64,000 bases of DNA from Bacilli bacterium (GCA_017436345.1 JAFSDH010000010.1:91268-155267), one strand, 5' to 3'; positions 52,562 through 62,290 are shown, numbered from the stretch's first letter. Translations and numbers: made by a program. Notes: generated by a model not told the origin, from the sequence alone.

Positions 52562-53260
52562 TTACCACTTATAACCACTATGATTAGGTCCAAGTGTCTT
52601 TAACTTTTCTTTTTTTATTCTATACCCATCTTTAGACATTTTATTTAAAGTCTTTGTTGCAACTTTCTTAAAGGCTTTATATTCTTCTTTACTAGAAAAA
52701 TCATTTTTATCAACATGAGATAAAGTCTTTTGAATTTCAGGAAGCATATAAGTATAAGTCATATATTCAGGATAATACTTAGCAAGATAACTAACAGTTG
52801 CCAAATAATTTTTATCACTTCTCATATCTTCCATTTCTAAATTAGTCATTCTCTTAAAATATGTAGCAGCTACTTTATCTAAATCTTTAACCCCTAAACC
52901 TAATTTATCAATATTTAGACTTTGTGCTTCAACTGCTTCATATTGGTAAAAGAACTCTCTTCTATATCCTTCGGTTTCTTCACCATAACTTTGAAAATGA
53001 CGAAGAATAAAATGAACTCTTTGACTCAAGTCATCATTCTCACCAATTCTATCCATATTATTACTTATCATTTCTCTTATTATATCATTATATTGATATG
53101 CATAACAAATAAAAACTGAATTCATAGAGCGAGAAAATCCATCAATAAATCTATCAAACTCTTCTGGATTTTTAGAAAGTTCAACTAACTCCTCTCTACT
53201 CATAGTAGCAAGCTTTTGTCTTGCATCTAACTTATTTTGTATTATTTCTTTTACGTCCAT
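52562..53260 (-). CDS. Helical protein of unknown function coupled to lon
   Basis: The 232-residue, all-helical cytoplasmic protein has no motif I recognise. It opens MDVKEIIQNKLDARQKLA and ends with a basic tail (KKEKLKTLGPNHSGYKW). Its start overlaps the end of lon by 29 bases, using a GGGAGGTAA inside lon, so it is translated with the protease. A role as Lon partner or substrate is possible but unproved. Confidence 0.7.
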   Translation of the reverse strand: MDVKEIIQNKLDARQKLATMSREELVELSKNPEEFDRFIDGFSRSMNSVFICYAYQYNDIIREMISNNMDRIGENDDLSQRVHFILRHFQSYGEETEGYRREFFYQYEAVEAQSLNIDKLGLGVKDLDKVAATYFKRMTNLEMEDMRSDKNYLATVSYLAKYYPEYMTYTYMLPEIQKTLSHVDKNDFSSKEEYKAFKKVATKTLNKMSKDGYRIKKEKLKTLGPNHSGYKW

Positions 53261-55577
53261 TTTCTTTACCTCCCATTAAATAATCATATATTTCCACATA
53301 TTTATCAACTAATATAAAATCAATATCTTTTTTAACTTCATCAGGTATTTCAACTAAATCCCTTTCATTTTCATGAGGAATAAAAATTGTTTTTACATTA
53401 GCTCGATGCGCACCTATCACTTTTTCTTTTAAACCACCTATTGCTAAAACATTACCTCTTAAAGTAATTTCCCCAGTCATCGCAACACTAGATGGAATCT
53501 TTTTATCAGTAAATAAACTAATTAAAGCTGTTGTTAAACTAACTCCGGCACTAGGTCCATCTTTTGGAATTGCCCCTTCTGGTACATGTATATGAATATT
53601 ATTATCACTTAATACCTTTTCATCTATTCCAAACTTCTTACTATTAGCCTTAATATAACTAAAAGCAATTTTAGCAGATTCCTGCATTACTTCACCTAAG
53701 CTACCAGTAAGCAAAAGTTCACCTTTTCCCTTATACATAGTGGTCTCAATTGGTAAAATATCTCCACCAAACTTTGTATAAGCAAGACCATTAACAACAC
53801 CAACACGTCCAACATCTTCACTATTATGATAAAAATACTTTTCTGTACCTAAATATTTAGATAAATTGGATACTGTAATCTTATAATTATCTTTACCTTT
53901 ATCAATAACTATATCTTTAACTATCTTTCTAATAATAGTTGCAAGTAATCTTTCAAGTTCACGTACTCCACTTTCCTTAGTATAACTACGAATAACACTT
54001 AAAATAGCTTCATCACTAATACTAACACGATCTTGACTAAGTCCATGTTCTTCTAGCAAATTAGGCATTAAATGAATTTTAGCTATGTCTAACTTTTCAT
54101 ATTCTGTATAACTAGATAATTCAACAATTTCTAATCTATCTCTAAGTTCTGTTGGAATTTGTTCAATATAATTAGCAGTTGCAATAAACATTACATTTCC
54201 TAAATCATATTCTTCTTCAATATAATGATCCACAAAATGTTTATTTTGTTCTTTATCTAAAACTTCAAGTAAAGCACTAGCAGGATCTCCCTTAATATCT
54301 TTAGTCATTTTATCAATTTCATCAATAATAAATACTGGATTATTAGTACCAGCTTTCTTCATTCCTTGAATAATTAAACCTGGCGCTGCTCCAACATAAG
54401 TTCTTCTATGACCAACAATTTCAGCCTCATCATTAACTCCACCAACACTAATTTTTGTTGATTTACGATTTAAACTTTTAGCAATACTTTGCGCAAGAGT
54501 AGTTTTTCCAACACCTGGTGGACCAACCAAACAAATAATTGGACTTCTTAAACTATTTTTATTTTGTTTAACCGCTAAATATTCTAAAATTCTATCTTTA
54601 ACTGTATCTAAAGCATAATGAGATTTATCAAGAGAATCTTTAACTTTATTTAAATCAGATACATCCTTTGTAACTTTTTTCCAAGGAAGTTCTAATAACC
54701 AATCAATATACGTACTTAATATTCCCATTTCTGGTGAATTTGGATTACAGTTTTCATATTTATTAATTTCATTATTTAAACGAATTTTAACCTTACTAGG
54801 ACAATCTAAAGAATTAGCTTTTTGACGAAGATCATCAACTTCTGTTTCTTTATCATGAATATCTCCTAGTTCTTCTTTAATAACTCTAATCTTTTCTCTT
54901 AAAACAAATTCCCTTTGAGACTCTTCCAATCCCTTACTAACTTCCATTTCAATTTGTTTTTCAAGTTTTAATACTTCAATATCACGATTGATATCATCTA
55001 GTATCATCTTTACTCTTTTTGTAGCTGAAAACTCTTCAATATATTCTTGTTTTCTTTCAAAAGAAATAGGTAAGAATAAAGCAACTATATCTGTTAACTG
55101 ACTTACATCATTTATCCCAGATATTTGAGCTAAAACAGTATTTGACATATAAGGAACTTCCTTAACATACATCTCAACATGTTTAACTAAACTTCTTACA
55201 TAAGCAAGTTCTTCCTTTAATTCTAAACCATCTTCTTCTACACTACTTATAACCGCATCATAAATATTATCATCTTTGGTATAGGTATGGACCTTCACTC
55301 TACTTATTCCCGAAATAATGATTCTTGTTTTAGAGTTAGGCATATCTATTTTCATTTTTATATTACCTACAATTCCAACTTTTGGAAGTTCAGTAACATC
55401 AGGATTTTGTTCTAAAAGATCCTTTGGATTAACAATTAAAATTTGACCATCATAATAGTCTTCTGCCAAAGATATTACTTTTTTATCAAGTTCACTATCA
55501 ATCTCTATACGTACTTCACTATTAGGGAATAAGACCATGTTTCTAATCAAAAGCACCGGTAAATTTGTTTTAATCAT
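53232..55577 (-). CDS. lon: ATP-dependent protease Lon
   Basis: The 781-residue LonA protease has the N-terminal substrate domain, an AAA+ module (Walker A GPPGVGKT, Walker B PVFIIDEIDKM) and the C-terminal Ser-Lys protease. The catalytic Ser is in PKDGPSAGVS and the Lys in GLKEKVIGAHRA. It degrades misfolded and regulatory proteins in the cytosol. Length is normal for the family. A helical gene of unknown role overlaps its end. Confidence 0.97.
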   Translation of the reverse strand: MIKTNLPVLLIRNMVLFPNSEVRIEIDSELDKKVISLAEDYYDGQILIVNPKDLLEQNPDVTELPKVGIVGNIKMKIDMPNSKTRIIISGISRVKVHTYTKDDNIYDAVISSVEEDGLELKEELAYVRSLVKHVEMYVKEVPYMSNTVLAQISGINDVSQLTDIVALFLPISFERKQEYIEEFSATKRVKMILDDINRDIEVLKLEKQIEMEVSKGLEESQREFVLREKIRVIKEELGDIHDKETEVDDLRQKANSLDCPSKVKIRLNNEINKYENCNPNSPEMGILSTYIDWLLELPWKKVTKDVSDLNKVKDSLDKSHYALDTVKDRILEYLAVKQNKNSLRSPIICLVGPPGVGKTTLAQSIAKSLNRKSTKISVGGVNDEAEIVGHRRTYVGAAPGLIIQGMKKAGTNNPVFIIDEIDKMTKDIKGDPASALLEVLDKEQNKHFVDHYIEEEYDLGNVMFIATANYIEQIPTELRDRLEIVELSSYTEYEKLDIAKIHLMPNLLEEHGLSQDRVSISDEAILSVIRSYTKESGVRELERLLATIIRKIVKDIVIDKGKDNYKITVSNLSKYLGTEKYFYHNSEDVGRVGVVNGLAYTKFGGDILPIETTMYKGKGELLLTGSLGEVMQESAKIAFSYIKANSKKFGIDEKVLSDNNIHIHVPEGAIPKDGPSAGVSLTTALISLFTDKKIPSSVAMTGEITLRGNVLAIGGLKEKVIGAHRANVKTIFIPHENERDLVEIPDEVKKDIDFILVDKYVEIYDYLMGGKENGRKRNNTK

Positions 55578-55693
55578 AGTCCATCACCTCATAAATATGC
55601 TTTCTATTATAACTTCACAAAACAGGAAATGCAAGGAAAATAAAAAGATAATTTTTAAAAATATTTTTTTCAAAAAAGTCAAGTAAAAATCAA

Positions 55694-55724
55694 TAAAAAA
55701 AGAAGAATATTTTTCTTCTTTTTT
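55694..55724 (-). terminator. Terminator after pnp
   Basis: A 12-bp stem (55695-55706 with 55713-55724) with U-rich flank on the minus strand. Confidence 0.85.
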
Positions 55725-55729
55725 ACTTC

Positions 55730-57859
55730 TTACATAGCATCTTTTCTAGAGAAATTTAAACGACCTTTTTTATCAGTCCCAATTGCTTTAACTAGGATTT
55801 CATCTCCAACTTTAACAACATCTTCAGTTTTTTCTACTCTTTCTTTAGCAAGTTTAGAAATATGTACTAATCCTTCACACCCAGGCCAAACTTGAACAAA
55901 ACATCCAAATTCTTCTACAGATACTACTTTAGCACTATATACTTTACCTTCTTCAACTTCTCTAACAATATTTAAAATCATTTCAGCTGTACGATCAATA
56001 ACTTCTTTATCAGTATGATAAATTACTACTTTACCATCATCTTCTAAATCAACTTTAACCGCACGAATGTCATTAACCATTTCAACTCCACTAGCTTCAC
56101 AAATGATCTTAGTAATCATTTCACCACCACGACCAATAACATCTTTAATCTTTTCAGGTTTGATCATAAATGTCATAGTCTTAGGAGCATACTTACTAAC
56201 TTCTTTTCTTGGCTCTGGAATTTGAGCTTCCATAACATCTAGTACTTCCATACGAGCATCTTTTGCTTGTGCAAGAGCTTCTGTTAAAATTTGTTTAGTA
56301 ATACCTTTAATCTTAATATCCATTTGTAAAGCACAAATACCATTACGAGTTCCAGCTACTTTAAAATCCATATCTCCTAAATGGTCTTCCATACCTTGAA
56401 TATCTGTAAGTACAGTATAATCATCACCATCAGTAATTAACCCCATAGCAATACCAGCAACAGGAGCTTTAATAGGTACACCAGCAGCCATTAAACTCAT
56501 ACATCCAGCACAAATAGATGCTTGGCTACTACTACCATTACTTTCTAAAATTTCAGATACAACACGAATTGTATATGGGAATTCATCTTCACTAGGAATA
56601 ACTTGCGCTAATGCTTTTTCACCAAGTGCACCATGTCCAATTTCACGACGTCCAGGAGAACCATATTTACCAGTAGATCCTACTGAAAATTGTGGAAAAT
56701 TATAATGAAGCATGAATCTCTTTTCATCTTCTAAGCTTAATCCATCTAATACTTGACTTTCTCCTAGTGCCCCTAAAGTTGTAATACTTAAACTTTGAGT
56801 TTGTCCACGAGTAAATAACGCAGAACCATGAGTTCTAGGTAAAATATCAATATCAGTTGATAAAGGACGAATTTCAGTCATTTTTCTACCATCTGCACGT
56901 GTATGTTCTTTAACAACTATCTTTCTAAATATTTCATATTCTAATTCTTCTAATACTAATTTAACTTTAGTAGTAAGTTCAACTAATTCACTATCTTTTA
57001 AATCAGCATTACTTTCTTCATAAGATTCAACTACAGCTTCTTTAATTGCATCAATAGTTTCATATTTTAAAATCTTATCTTCAATTCTCATAGCAGCATC
57101 TAATTTTTCTTTACACATTTCAGCTACTTCTTCTTTTAATGAATCTTCTATTTCTAGAGTTTCATATTCCATTTTTTCTTCACCAATTTCTTTGATGATT
57201 TCTTCTTGGAAACTAATTAATTCTTTAATAGCTTCATGTCCAAACATTAATGCTTCTAACATATCATCTTCTGATACTTCTTTAGCACTTGATTCAACCA
57301 TGTTAATAGCTTCTTTAGTACCAGCAACAGTTAAATCAATATCAGAGTTTTCTAACTCTTCTGGTGTAGGGTTAATAACTAATTCTCCATTTACTCTACC
57401 TACCTTAACACCAGCAATAGGTCCATCAAACGGAATCTTACTGATACAAGTTGCTAAACTTGAACCAAATAAAGCTGTAATTTCAGGAGAATTATCTTGT
57501 TCAACTGATAAAACAGTATTAACTATTTGAACTTCATTTCTAAACCCTTCTGGGAATAAAGGACGCATAGGTCTATCAATCATTCTTGCAGCAAGAGTTG
57601 CATTTTCTGTTGGTCTTCCTTCCCTTTTAATAAATCCACCAGGTATTTTACCTACTGAATATAGTTTTTCTTGATATAAAACCATTAAAGGAAAGAAATC
57701 AGATAATATATTAGCATTACTACTAACAACAGATGTTGATAAAACAACAGTATCACCATATCTAACTAAAACAGCACCATGAGCTTGCTTAGCCATTTCG
57801 CCATGTTCAACAACAATTTTTCTTCCTCTAAAGTCTAGTTCGAAAACTTTCTTTTCCAT
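55730..57859 (-). CDS. pnp: Polyribonucleotide nucleotidyltransferase (PNPase)
   Basis: The 709-residue enzyme degrades RNA from the 3' end with phosphate. It shows two RNase PH-like domains ([20 protein letters not shown] and the second with [18 protein letters not shown]), a KH domain ([14 protein letters not shown]) and an S1 domain ([19 protein letters not shown]). The start is the ATG at 57859 after GGAGGTAAAT. It lies directly after rpsO, the usual rpsO-pnp order. Confidence 0.97.
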   Translation of the reverse strand: MEKKVFELDFRGRKIVVEHGEMAKQAHGAVLVRYGDTVVLSTSVVSSNANILSDFFPLMVLYQEKLYSVGKIPGGFIKREGRPTENATLAARMIDRPMRPLFPEGFRNEVQIVNTVLSVEQDNSPEITALFGSSLATCISKIPFDGPIAGVKVGRVNGELVINPTPEELENSDIDLTVAGTKEAINMVESSAKEVSEDDMLEALMFGHEAIKELISFQEEIIKEIGEEKMEYETLEIEDSLKEEVAEMCKEKLDAAMRIEDKILKYETIDAIKEAVVESYEESNADLKDSELVELTTKVKLVLEELEYEIFRKIVVKEHTRADGRKMTEIRPLSTDIDILPRTHGSALFTRGQTQSLSITTLGALGESQVLDGLSLEDEKRFMLHYNFPQFSVGSTGKYGSPGRREIGHGALGEKALAQVIPSEDEFPYTIRVVSEILESNGSSSQASICAGCMSLMAAGVPIKAPVAGIAMGLITDGDDYTVLTDIQGMEDHLGDMDFKVAGTRNGICALQMDIKIKGITKQILTEALAQAKDARMEVLDVMEAQIPEPRKEVSKYAPKTMTFMIKPEKIKDVIGRGGEMITKIICEASGVEMVNDIRAVKVDLEDDGKVVIYHTDKEVIDRTAEMILNIVREVEEGKVYSAKVVSVEEFGCFVQVWPGCEGLVHISKLAKERVEKTEDVVKVGDEILVKAIGTDKKGRLNFSRKDAM

Positions 57860-57899
57860 ATTTACCTCCATACAAAATCAATTATAAACTATATTTTAA

Positions 57900-57930
57900 A
57901 AAAATAAAAGACACTAAAAAATAGTGTCTA
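57900..57930 (-). terminator. Terminator between rpsO and pnp
   Basis: The stem AGACACTA/TAGTGTCT (57909-57916 with 57922-57929) with U-rich flank; it may be partly read through into pnp. Confidence 0.75.
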
Positions 57931-57946
57931 CTTATTATTGATTTAA

Positions 57947-58216
57947 TTATTTTCTTAAACCTAATTCTTTAATTAATGCACGATATCTATTAACATCATG
58001 TTTAACTAAATAGTTTAATAAATTCTTTCTTTGCCCAACTTTCTTTAAAAGTCCTCTTTGTGAATGATAATCATGAGTATGTTCTTTCATATGTTCAGTT
58101 AAAGCATTAATTTCTTCAGTTAAAATTGCAACTTGAACTTCAACACTTCCACAATCTCCTTCACTTCTAGCAAATTTCTTGATAATTTCTTGTTTTCTTT
58201 CTTTAGTCATTGCCAT
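57947..58216 (-). CDS. rpsO: 30S ribosomal protein S15
   Basis: The 89-residue protein is a full S15: [40 protein letters not shown] and [17 protein letters not shown] are its conserved helices. It binds the three-way junction of 16S rRNA helices 20-22 early in 30S assembly. A structured leader of about 75 bases with a strong promoter lies upstream and probably gives autoregulation. The start at 58216 follows GGAGG by nine bases. Confidence 0.98.
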   Translation of the reverse strand: MAMTKERKQEIIKKFARSEGDCGSVEVQVAILTEEINALTEHMKEHTHDYHSQRGLLKKVGQRKNLLNYLVKHDVNRYRALIKELGLRK

Positions 58217-58293
58217 AATTAAATTCCTCCTATATAAATATTCGCTTAATCTGGGTACTAGTCGGAATAATCAAGTACTAAGATTAAGTAGCA
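58217..58293 (-). promoter_or_regulatory. S15 autoregulatory leader
   Basis: The leader can form an 8-bp stem (58245-58252 with 58281-58288) and an inner GTACT/AGTAC helix, followed by the AGGAGG ribosome site. Structured leaders bound by S15 are known in several bacterial groups; the exact class cannot be told by eye. Confidence 0.65.
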
Positions 58294-58298
58294 AAGAT

Positions 58299-58327
58299 AA
58301 TATACTATATTTTTATAAATAAATCAA
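58299..58327 (-). promoter_or_regulatory. Promoter of rpsO
   Basis: On the minus strand TTGATT (58322-58327), a 17-base spacer and TATATT (58299-58304). Confidence 0.75.
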
Positions 58328-58330
58328 GTC

Positions 58331-59206
58331 TTATTTTGATTCACGACTTACAAATATATAATTACCAGTTTCTTTTTCATATTCAAAAACATAATCAACC
58401 TTACGTACACCATCAAAATAATTAAAAGATGTATGAAGAATTAACGTATTATCTTTTTGAGTAATATCATCAAGATTTTGTGGAGTTATTTGCCCTAATT
58501 CTCTTCCACATTGACAACTAAATCTAGCATAAACTTTATTACTAGCATCATAATATAACATAGTATTATAAACTAAACTAAAAGTTTCATCTTGATAAGT
58601 ATCTTTTTTACCATATATTTTTTCATATACTTCTCTTAATTTATCAGCACTAATTGTTTTAACACTGTTTTCAACAAGTTCTTCACCAAATTTTTCCCAA
58701 TTTTCATCAGCGTAATATTTACTAGCATTATCACTAAAATTAAAACCACAATGATATATAAAACCTGTTTTATCAAAAGCATATGTAGAATCTAAGTTTC
58801 CACATTTCTTTTCTGTAAAATTATTATCATCAATACTTAGATATGCAATATACATTTTCTTCTCAAAATCAGAATATTCTTTTTCATTCCAAAGTCCTTG
58901 TTTAGCCTCTACATCTTCTCTAAATACTTCAAACAATTCTTTAACAACTTTACTATCTTTAGTTAATTGTTCAAGTTCTATTTCTTCTTCTTTATTTTCT
59001 TCCTCTACTTTAACATCATTCTTATCAGTTTTTTCTTTATTACCATCATTCATGCTTTTACCAATAACAACTCCAGCATAAATACATATAACCATAAAGA
59101 AAACTAAAACTAACGATAACAAGATTCCTTTCATCCATTTATTAGATTTTTCAAGTTCCTCTACTTTTTCTTCTAAATTAACCTTTTCTTCTTTATCTTT
59201 TTTCAT
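58331..59206 (-). CDS. Single-span membrane protein with outer domain
   Basis: The 291-residue protein has a charged, coiled-coil-like N-terminus (KEEKVNLEEKVEELEKSNKW), one membrane helix at about 26-48, an acidic linker and an outer domain of about 200 residues with four Cys (KKCGNLDS, YHCGFNF, FSCQCGREL). The Cys pairs suggest disulfides outside the cell. I do not recognise the domain. Transcribed alone, ending close to the rpsO promoter. Confidence 0.7.
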   Translation of the reverse strand: MKKDKEEKVNLEEKVEELEKSNKWMKGILLSLVLVFFMVICIYAGVVIGKSMNDGNKEKTDKNDVKVEEENKEEEIELEQLTKDSKVVKELFEVFREDVEAKQGLWNEKEYSDFEKKMYIAYLSIDDNNFTEKKCGNLDSTYAFDKTGFIYHCGFNFSDNASKYYADENWEKFGEELVENSVKTISADKLREVYEKIYGKKDTYQDETFSLVYNTMLYYDASNKVYARFSCQCGRELGQITPQNLDDITQKDNTLILHTSFNYFDGVRKVDYVFEYEKETGNYIFVSRESK

Positions 59207-59240
59207 AACACACCTCTATTATAATAATTATCATACTAAC

Positions 59241-59265
59241 AAAAAAAAGACAATTTAATTGTCTT
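59241..59265 (-). terminator. Terminator after gene 59289
   Basis: The stem AAGACAATT/AATTGTCTT with a U-run on the minus strand. Confidence 0.75.
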
Positions 59266-59288
59266 CTTTTTTCTATTATTTACACTTA

Positions 59289-60110
59289 CTATTTACTACT
59301 TGACTTAATATATTTTGTTAAACATTCTACTGCTTTTTCACCAGGTTTAAAAACTTCACCAAAATCTATCTTACTATCACTACTACGTAAATCTTCAAAA
59401 TATGAACTAAATGGTTCCACTTTAACTTCATGACTATGATGACTAATCATATCTCTACTTATAAGCGTAACTATTAAGCCATTTAAGCTTTTCATATTTT
59501 TTAAATAAATTTCATCTTTAGGTTCATCACTTCTTTTAAAACTATCTACATCATATATAACTAATCCATCATCTTCTATTGATGTATTATATTCAGCTGT
59601 ATCATCAATAACGATTCCTCTTTTAGCAAGAGTTAACATTGAACTGCATAATCTTTCATAACTTTCAATGATATAAGAAGAATCTTTAGCAAGTAAATCA
59701 ACACCACCCATTCTAAAAGTTTTCATATCTGCTTTTTCTAAAAAATCCATTACATATCCAGCAAGATATACTTTATCTCCTTCTTTTTTATAAAAAGTAT
59801 CAACAATATTATAAAAACCAGGTAAATCTTCACTCATCATCACTTCTAGTACATAGGGATCAATATTATTACTTTCCGGACTATCAAAAACTTTAAAACA
59901 ATGTTTTTCATCACTACTTAACTTTACAGTTGCAAAACTCCCTCTTCCACAAGTTTCAATACCAGATGTAATTAATAAATTACCATCTTTATCCCAAAAT
60001 AAATCCCTATCATATACTTTACTTACACCATAATCATCTACTAAAAAAACAGATCCATTTTCTTCATAATATTTATTACCATATCTATCTATTTTTATTT
60101 CCTTATTCAT
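59289..60110 (-). CDS. Protein-kinase-like fold protein, atypical or degenerate
   Basis: The 273-residue protein has kinase-like landmarks: a Gly-rich loop and Lys (CGRGSFATVKLSSDEKHCFK), a hinge-like LAGYVMDFLEK, a catalytic-loop-like segment LAKRGIVIDDTAEYNTSIE, and DVDSF where DFG would stand. The HRD His-Arg is not present, so it is either an atypical kinase or a pseudokinase. The N-terminus is a short beta unit (MNKEIKIDRYGNKYY). No signal peptide. Alternatives are an aminoglycoside-phosphotransferase-like fold; I hold the fold as likely and the activity as open. Confidence 0.6.
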   Translation of the reverse strand: MNKEIKIDRYGNKYYEENGSVFLVDDYGVSKVYDRDLFWDKDGNLLITSGIETCGRGSFATVKLSSDEKHCFKVFDSPESNNIDPYVLEVMMSEDLPGFYNIVDTFYKKEGDKVYLAGYVMDFLEKADMKTFRMGGVDLLAKDSSYIIESYERLCSSMLTLAKRGIVIDDTAEYNTSIEDDGLVIYDVDSFKRSDEPKDEIYLKNMKSLNGLIVTLISRDMISHHSHEVKVEPFSSYFEDLRSSDSKIDFGEVFKPGEKAVECLTKYIKSSSK

Positions 60111-60130
60111 ATTATCACCAAAATAATTAT

Positions 60131-60164
60131 AACAAAAAAGAGATAATTATCAAAATTATCTCTT
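60131..60164 (-). terminator. Terminator after glyS
   Basis: A 10-bp stem AGAGATAATT/AATTATCTCT (60139-60148 with 60154-60163) with a U-run on the minus strand. Confidence 0.85.
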
Positions 60165-60169
60165 ATTAA

Positions 60170-61543
60170 TTAAAATTTTATTCTTTCGTTTACATAATTA
60201 GCTACTTCTTCAAGTTTTAATGTAACTTGTTCCATAGTATCTCTATCTCTAATTGTAACTGTCCCATTATTTAAAGTATTATCATCAATAGTAATCGCAA
60301 ATGGAGTACCAACAACATCACTACGACGATATCTCTTACCAATGTTACCACTATCATCATATGTACACATAAATTCTTTAGAAAGCATTCTATAAACTTC
60401 TTCTGCTTTTTCACTGTGATACTTTTTAATTAAAGGTAAAACAGTTACTTTATAAGGTGCTAAGAAAGGATGAAATTTCATAACTTCTCTTGTATCACCT
60501 TCAGAAATTTCTTCTTCATGGTAACTATTACACAATACTGTTAAAACTAATCTTTCTACCCCAAGAGATGGTTCAACAACATATGGAATATATTTTTCAT
60601 TAGTTTCAGGATCTAAATAACTCATACTTTGACCAGAGAATTTTTCATGTTGCGTTAAGTCATAATTTGTACGACTTGCAATTCCCCATAATTCTCCCCA
60701 TCCAAATGGAAATAAATATTCAATATCAGTAGTAGCATTACTATAGAAACTTAATTCTTCTTGAGAGTGATCTCTCATTCTTAATTTATTTTCATCAATT
60801 CCTAAAGAAATTAAAAAATTCTTACAATAATCTTTATAATGTTTAAACCAATCAAGTTCAGTACCTGGTTTACAGAAAAATTCTAATTCCATTTGTTCAA
60901 ATTCACGAACACGGAAGATAAAATTACCAGGAGTAATTTCATTTCTAAAACTCTTACCAACTTGTCCTACACCAAATGGTAATTTTAAACGCATACTTCT
61001 TTGAATATTTAAGAAATCAGCAAAAATACCTTGAGCAGTTTCTGGTCTTAAATAAATAGTATTTTTATTATCTTCAGTAACCCCTTGGAAAGTCTTAAAC
61101 ATTAAATTAAATTGTCTAATTTCAGTAAAATTCTTTTTACCACAATTAGGACATACAATATTATGTTCATTAATATATTTAACTAATTCATCGTTAGACA
61201 TACCACCAGCATCTTCTACACCATCATCTTCAACTAACTTATCTGCTCTATGTCTTGTATTACAATCTTTACAATCGATAAGGGGATCAGAGAAAGTCGC
61301 TAAATGCCCTGATGCTTCCCAAGTCTTTGGATTCATAAGAATCGCACTATCTAAACCAACATTATTTGGATCTTCTTGAACGAATTTTTTTAGCCAAGCT
61401 TTTTTAACATTACTCTTAAGTTCAGCCCCTAATGGACCATAGTCCCAAGTATTAGCTAAACCGCCGTAAATCTCACTTCCTTGGAAAATAAACCCATATT
61501 GTTTACAGAAATTAACCATTTTGTCCATATTTAGTTCACTCAT
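60170..61543 (-). CDS. glyS: Glycyl-tRNA synthetase, dimeric (alpha2) type
   Basis: The 457-residue class II synthetase is the single-chain dimeric type, not the alpha2-beta2 form. It shows [32 protein letters not shown], motif 2 [20 protein letters not shown] and motif 3 [11 protein letters not shown], then an anticodon-binding domain. A zinc site is suggested by CKDCNTRH and CPNCGKK. The start is the ATG at 61543 after AGAGGTGATAAT. A T-box leader upstream adjusts its expression to uncharged tRNA-Gly. Confidence 0.97.
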   Translation of the reverse strand: MSELNMDKMVNFCKQYGFIFQGSEIYGGLANTWDYGPLGAELKSNVKKAWLKKFVQEDPNNVGLDSAILMNPKTWEASGHLATFSDPLIDCKDCNTRHRADKLVEDDGVEDAGGMSNDELVKYINEHNIVCPNCGKKNFTEIRQFNLMFKTFQGVTEDNKNTIYLRPETAQGIFADFLNIQRSMRLKLPFGVGQVGKSFRNEITPGNFIFRVREFEQMELEFFCKPGTELDWFKHYKDYCKNFLISLGIDENKLRMRDHSQEELSFYSNATTDIEYLFPFGWGELWGIASRTNYDLTQHEKFSGQSMSYLDPETNEKYIPYVVEPSLGVERLVLTVLCNSYHEEEISEGDTREVMKFHPFLAPYKVTVLPLIKKYHSEKAEEVYRMLSKEFMCTYDDSGNIGKRYRRSDVVGTPFAITIDDNTLNNGTVTIRDRDTMEQVTLKLEEVANYVNERIKF

Positions 61544-61565
61544 ATTATCACCTCTTAACATTTTT

Positions 61566-61691
61566 TCATGGATAAAATAAAAACTTCTAGAATATTGTAA
61601 GGACGCTACTTGCGCGGTTCCACCTTACTTATTCTAGAAGAATCTCTCTTAACATATAGCTGATAGGATTCCACCCCGTCATCGCTTCATA
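61566..61691 (-). promoter_or_regulatory. Compact T-box riboswitch upstream of glyS
   Basis: AGGTGGAACCGCG (61613-61625) is the T-box sequence. Its TGGA bulge is complementary to the UCCA end of tRNA-Gly. GTAAGG/CCTTAC (61623-61628 with 61597-61602) flanks it, and CTTCTAGAAT/ATTCTAGAAG (61631-61640 with 61584-61593) plus a U-run makes a terminator. The leader is only about 125 bases. Upstream of the T-box I find just a small hairpin whose loop reads GGTGGAAT, offering GGT or GGA as specifier, not a full Stem I. Confidence 0.85.
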
Positions 61692-61697
61692 CCAACA

Positions 61698-61725
61698 ATT
61701 ATAACATACTTTTTTAGTTTGTAAA
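61698..61725 (-). promoter_or_regulatory. Promoter of the glyS T-box transcript
   Basis: On the minus strand TTTACA (61720-61725), a 16-base spacer and TATAAT (61698-61703). The -35 box lies inside the end of the upstream carboxypeptidase gene. Confidence 0.7.
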
Positions 61726-62280
61726 GTTTTTTTCTAAATATTCTTCTAAAGTTAAATTAGACAAATAAATATCATTAGCTAAATTACCTACATATCTTAA
61801 ATGCCATGGCTCATACGGATAACCAGTTATTTTTTCTTTACCCTTCATATAACGAAGAATAAATCCAAACTTATGTAAATGTTTATGTATTTCTAAATAA
61901 ATATCTTCATGTTGCATTAAATCAATATTACTAGTTAAAAATTTACCATCTACACAGATATCTATATCAATCGCAAGTCCAGTATGATGTTCACTACATC
62001 CAACAGGAGCAACTACACTTTTAGCATATTCAACTCCATATCTCTCTACAAAATTATCATACACTCTTTGTTGATGTTCTAAACTACGATACCCAGAACT
62101 AATACTAATAATAATATTCATATGATTAAGATATTCTTTTAAATTAAGATATGCTTCATAAGTTTCTTCTTCAACTAAAATCGTTTGATTATTAACATCA
62201 AGAACTTCTACCAAAGAAATATCTTTTAAAAATTCTTCATCGATTCTATTACTTTTATTTACTAAAACTAATCTATTCAT
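61714..62280 (-). CDS. D-alanyl-D-alanine carboxypeptidase, VanY/M15B family
   Basis: The 188-residue protein has the M15B zinc motif set: SSGYRSLEHQQRVYDN, GCSEHHTGLAIDIDI (first His and Asp ligands) and EPWHLRYVG (last His). Such enzymes trim the terminal D-Ala of peptidoglycan stem peptides. No signal peptide or anchor is evident in this frame, which is odd for a wall enzyme, so it may act on recycled or cytoplasmic peptides or use another export route. Confidence 0.88.
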   Translation of the reverse strand: MNRLVLVNKSNRIDEEFLKDISLVEVLDVNNQTILVEEETYEAYLNLKEYLNHMNIIISISSGYRSLEHQQRVYDNFVERYGVEYAKSVVAPVGCSEHHTGLAIDIDICVDGKFLTSNIDLMQHEDIYLEIHKHLHKFGFILRYMKGKEKITGYPYEPWHLRYVGNLANDIYLSNLTLEEYLEKNFTN

Positions 62281-62290
62281 AAATACTCCT

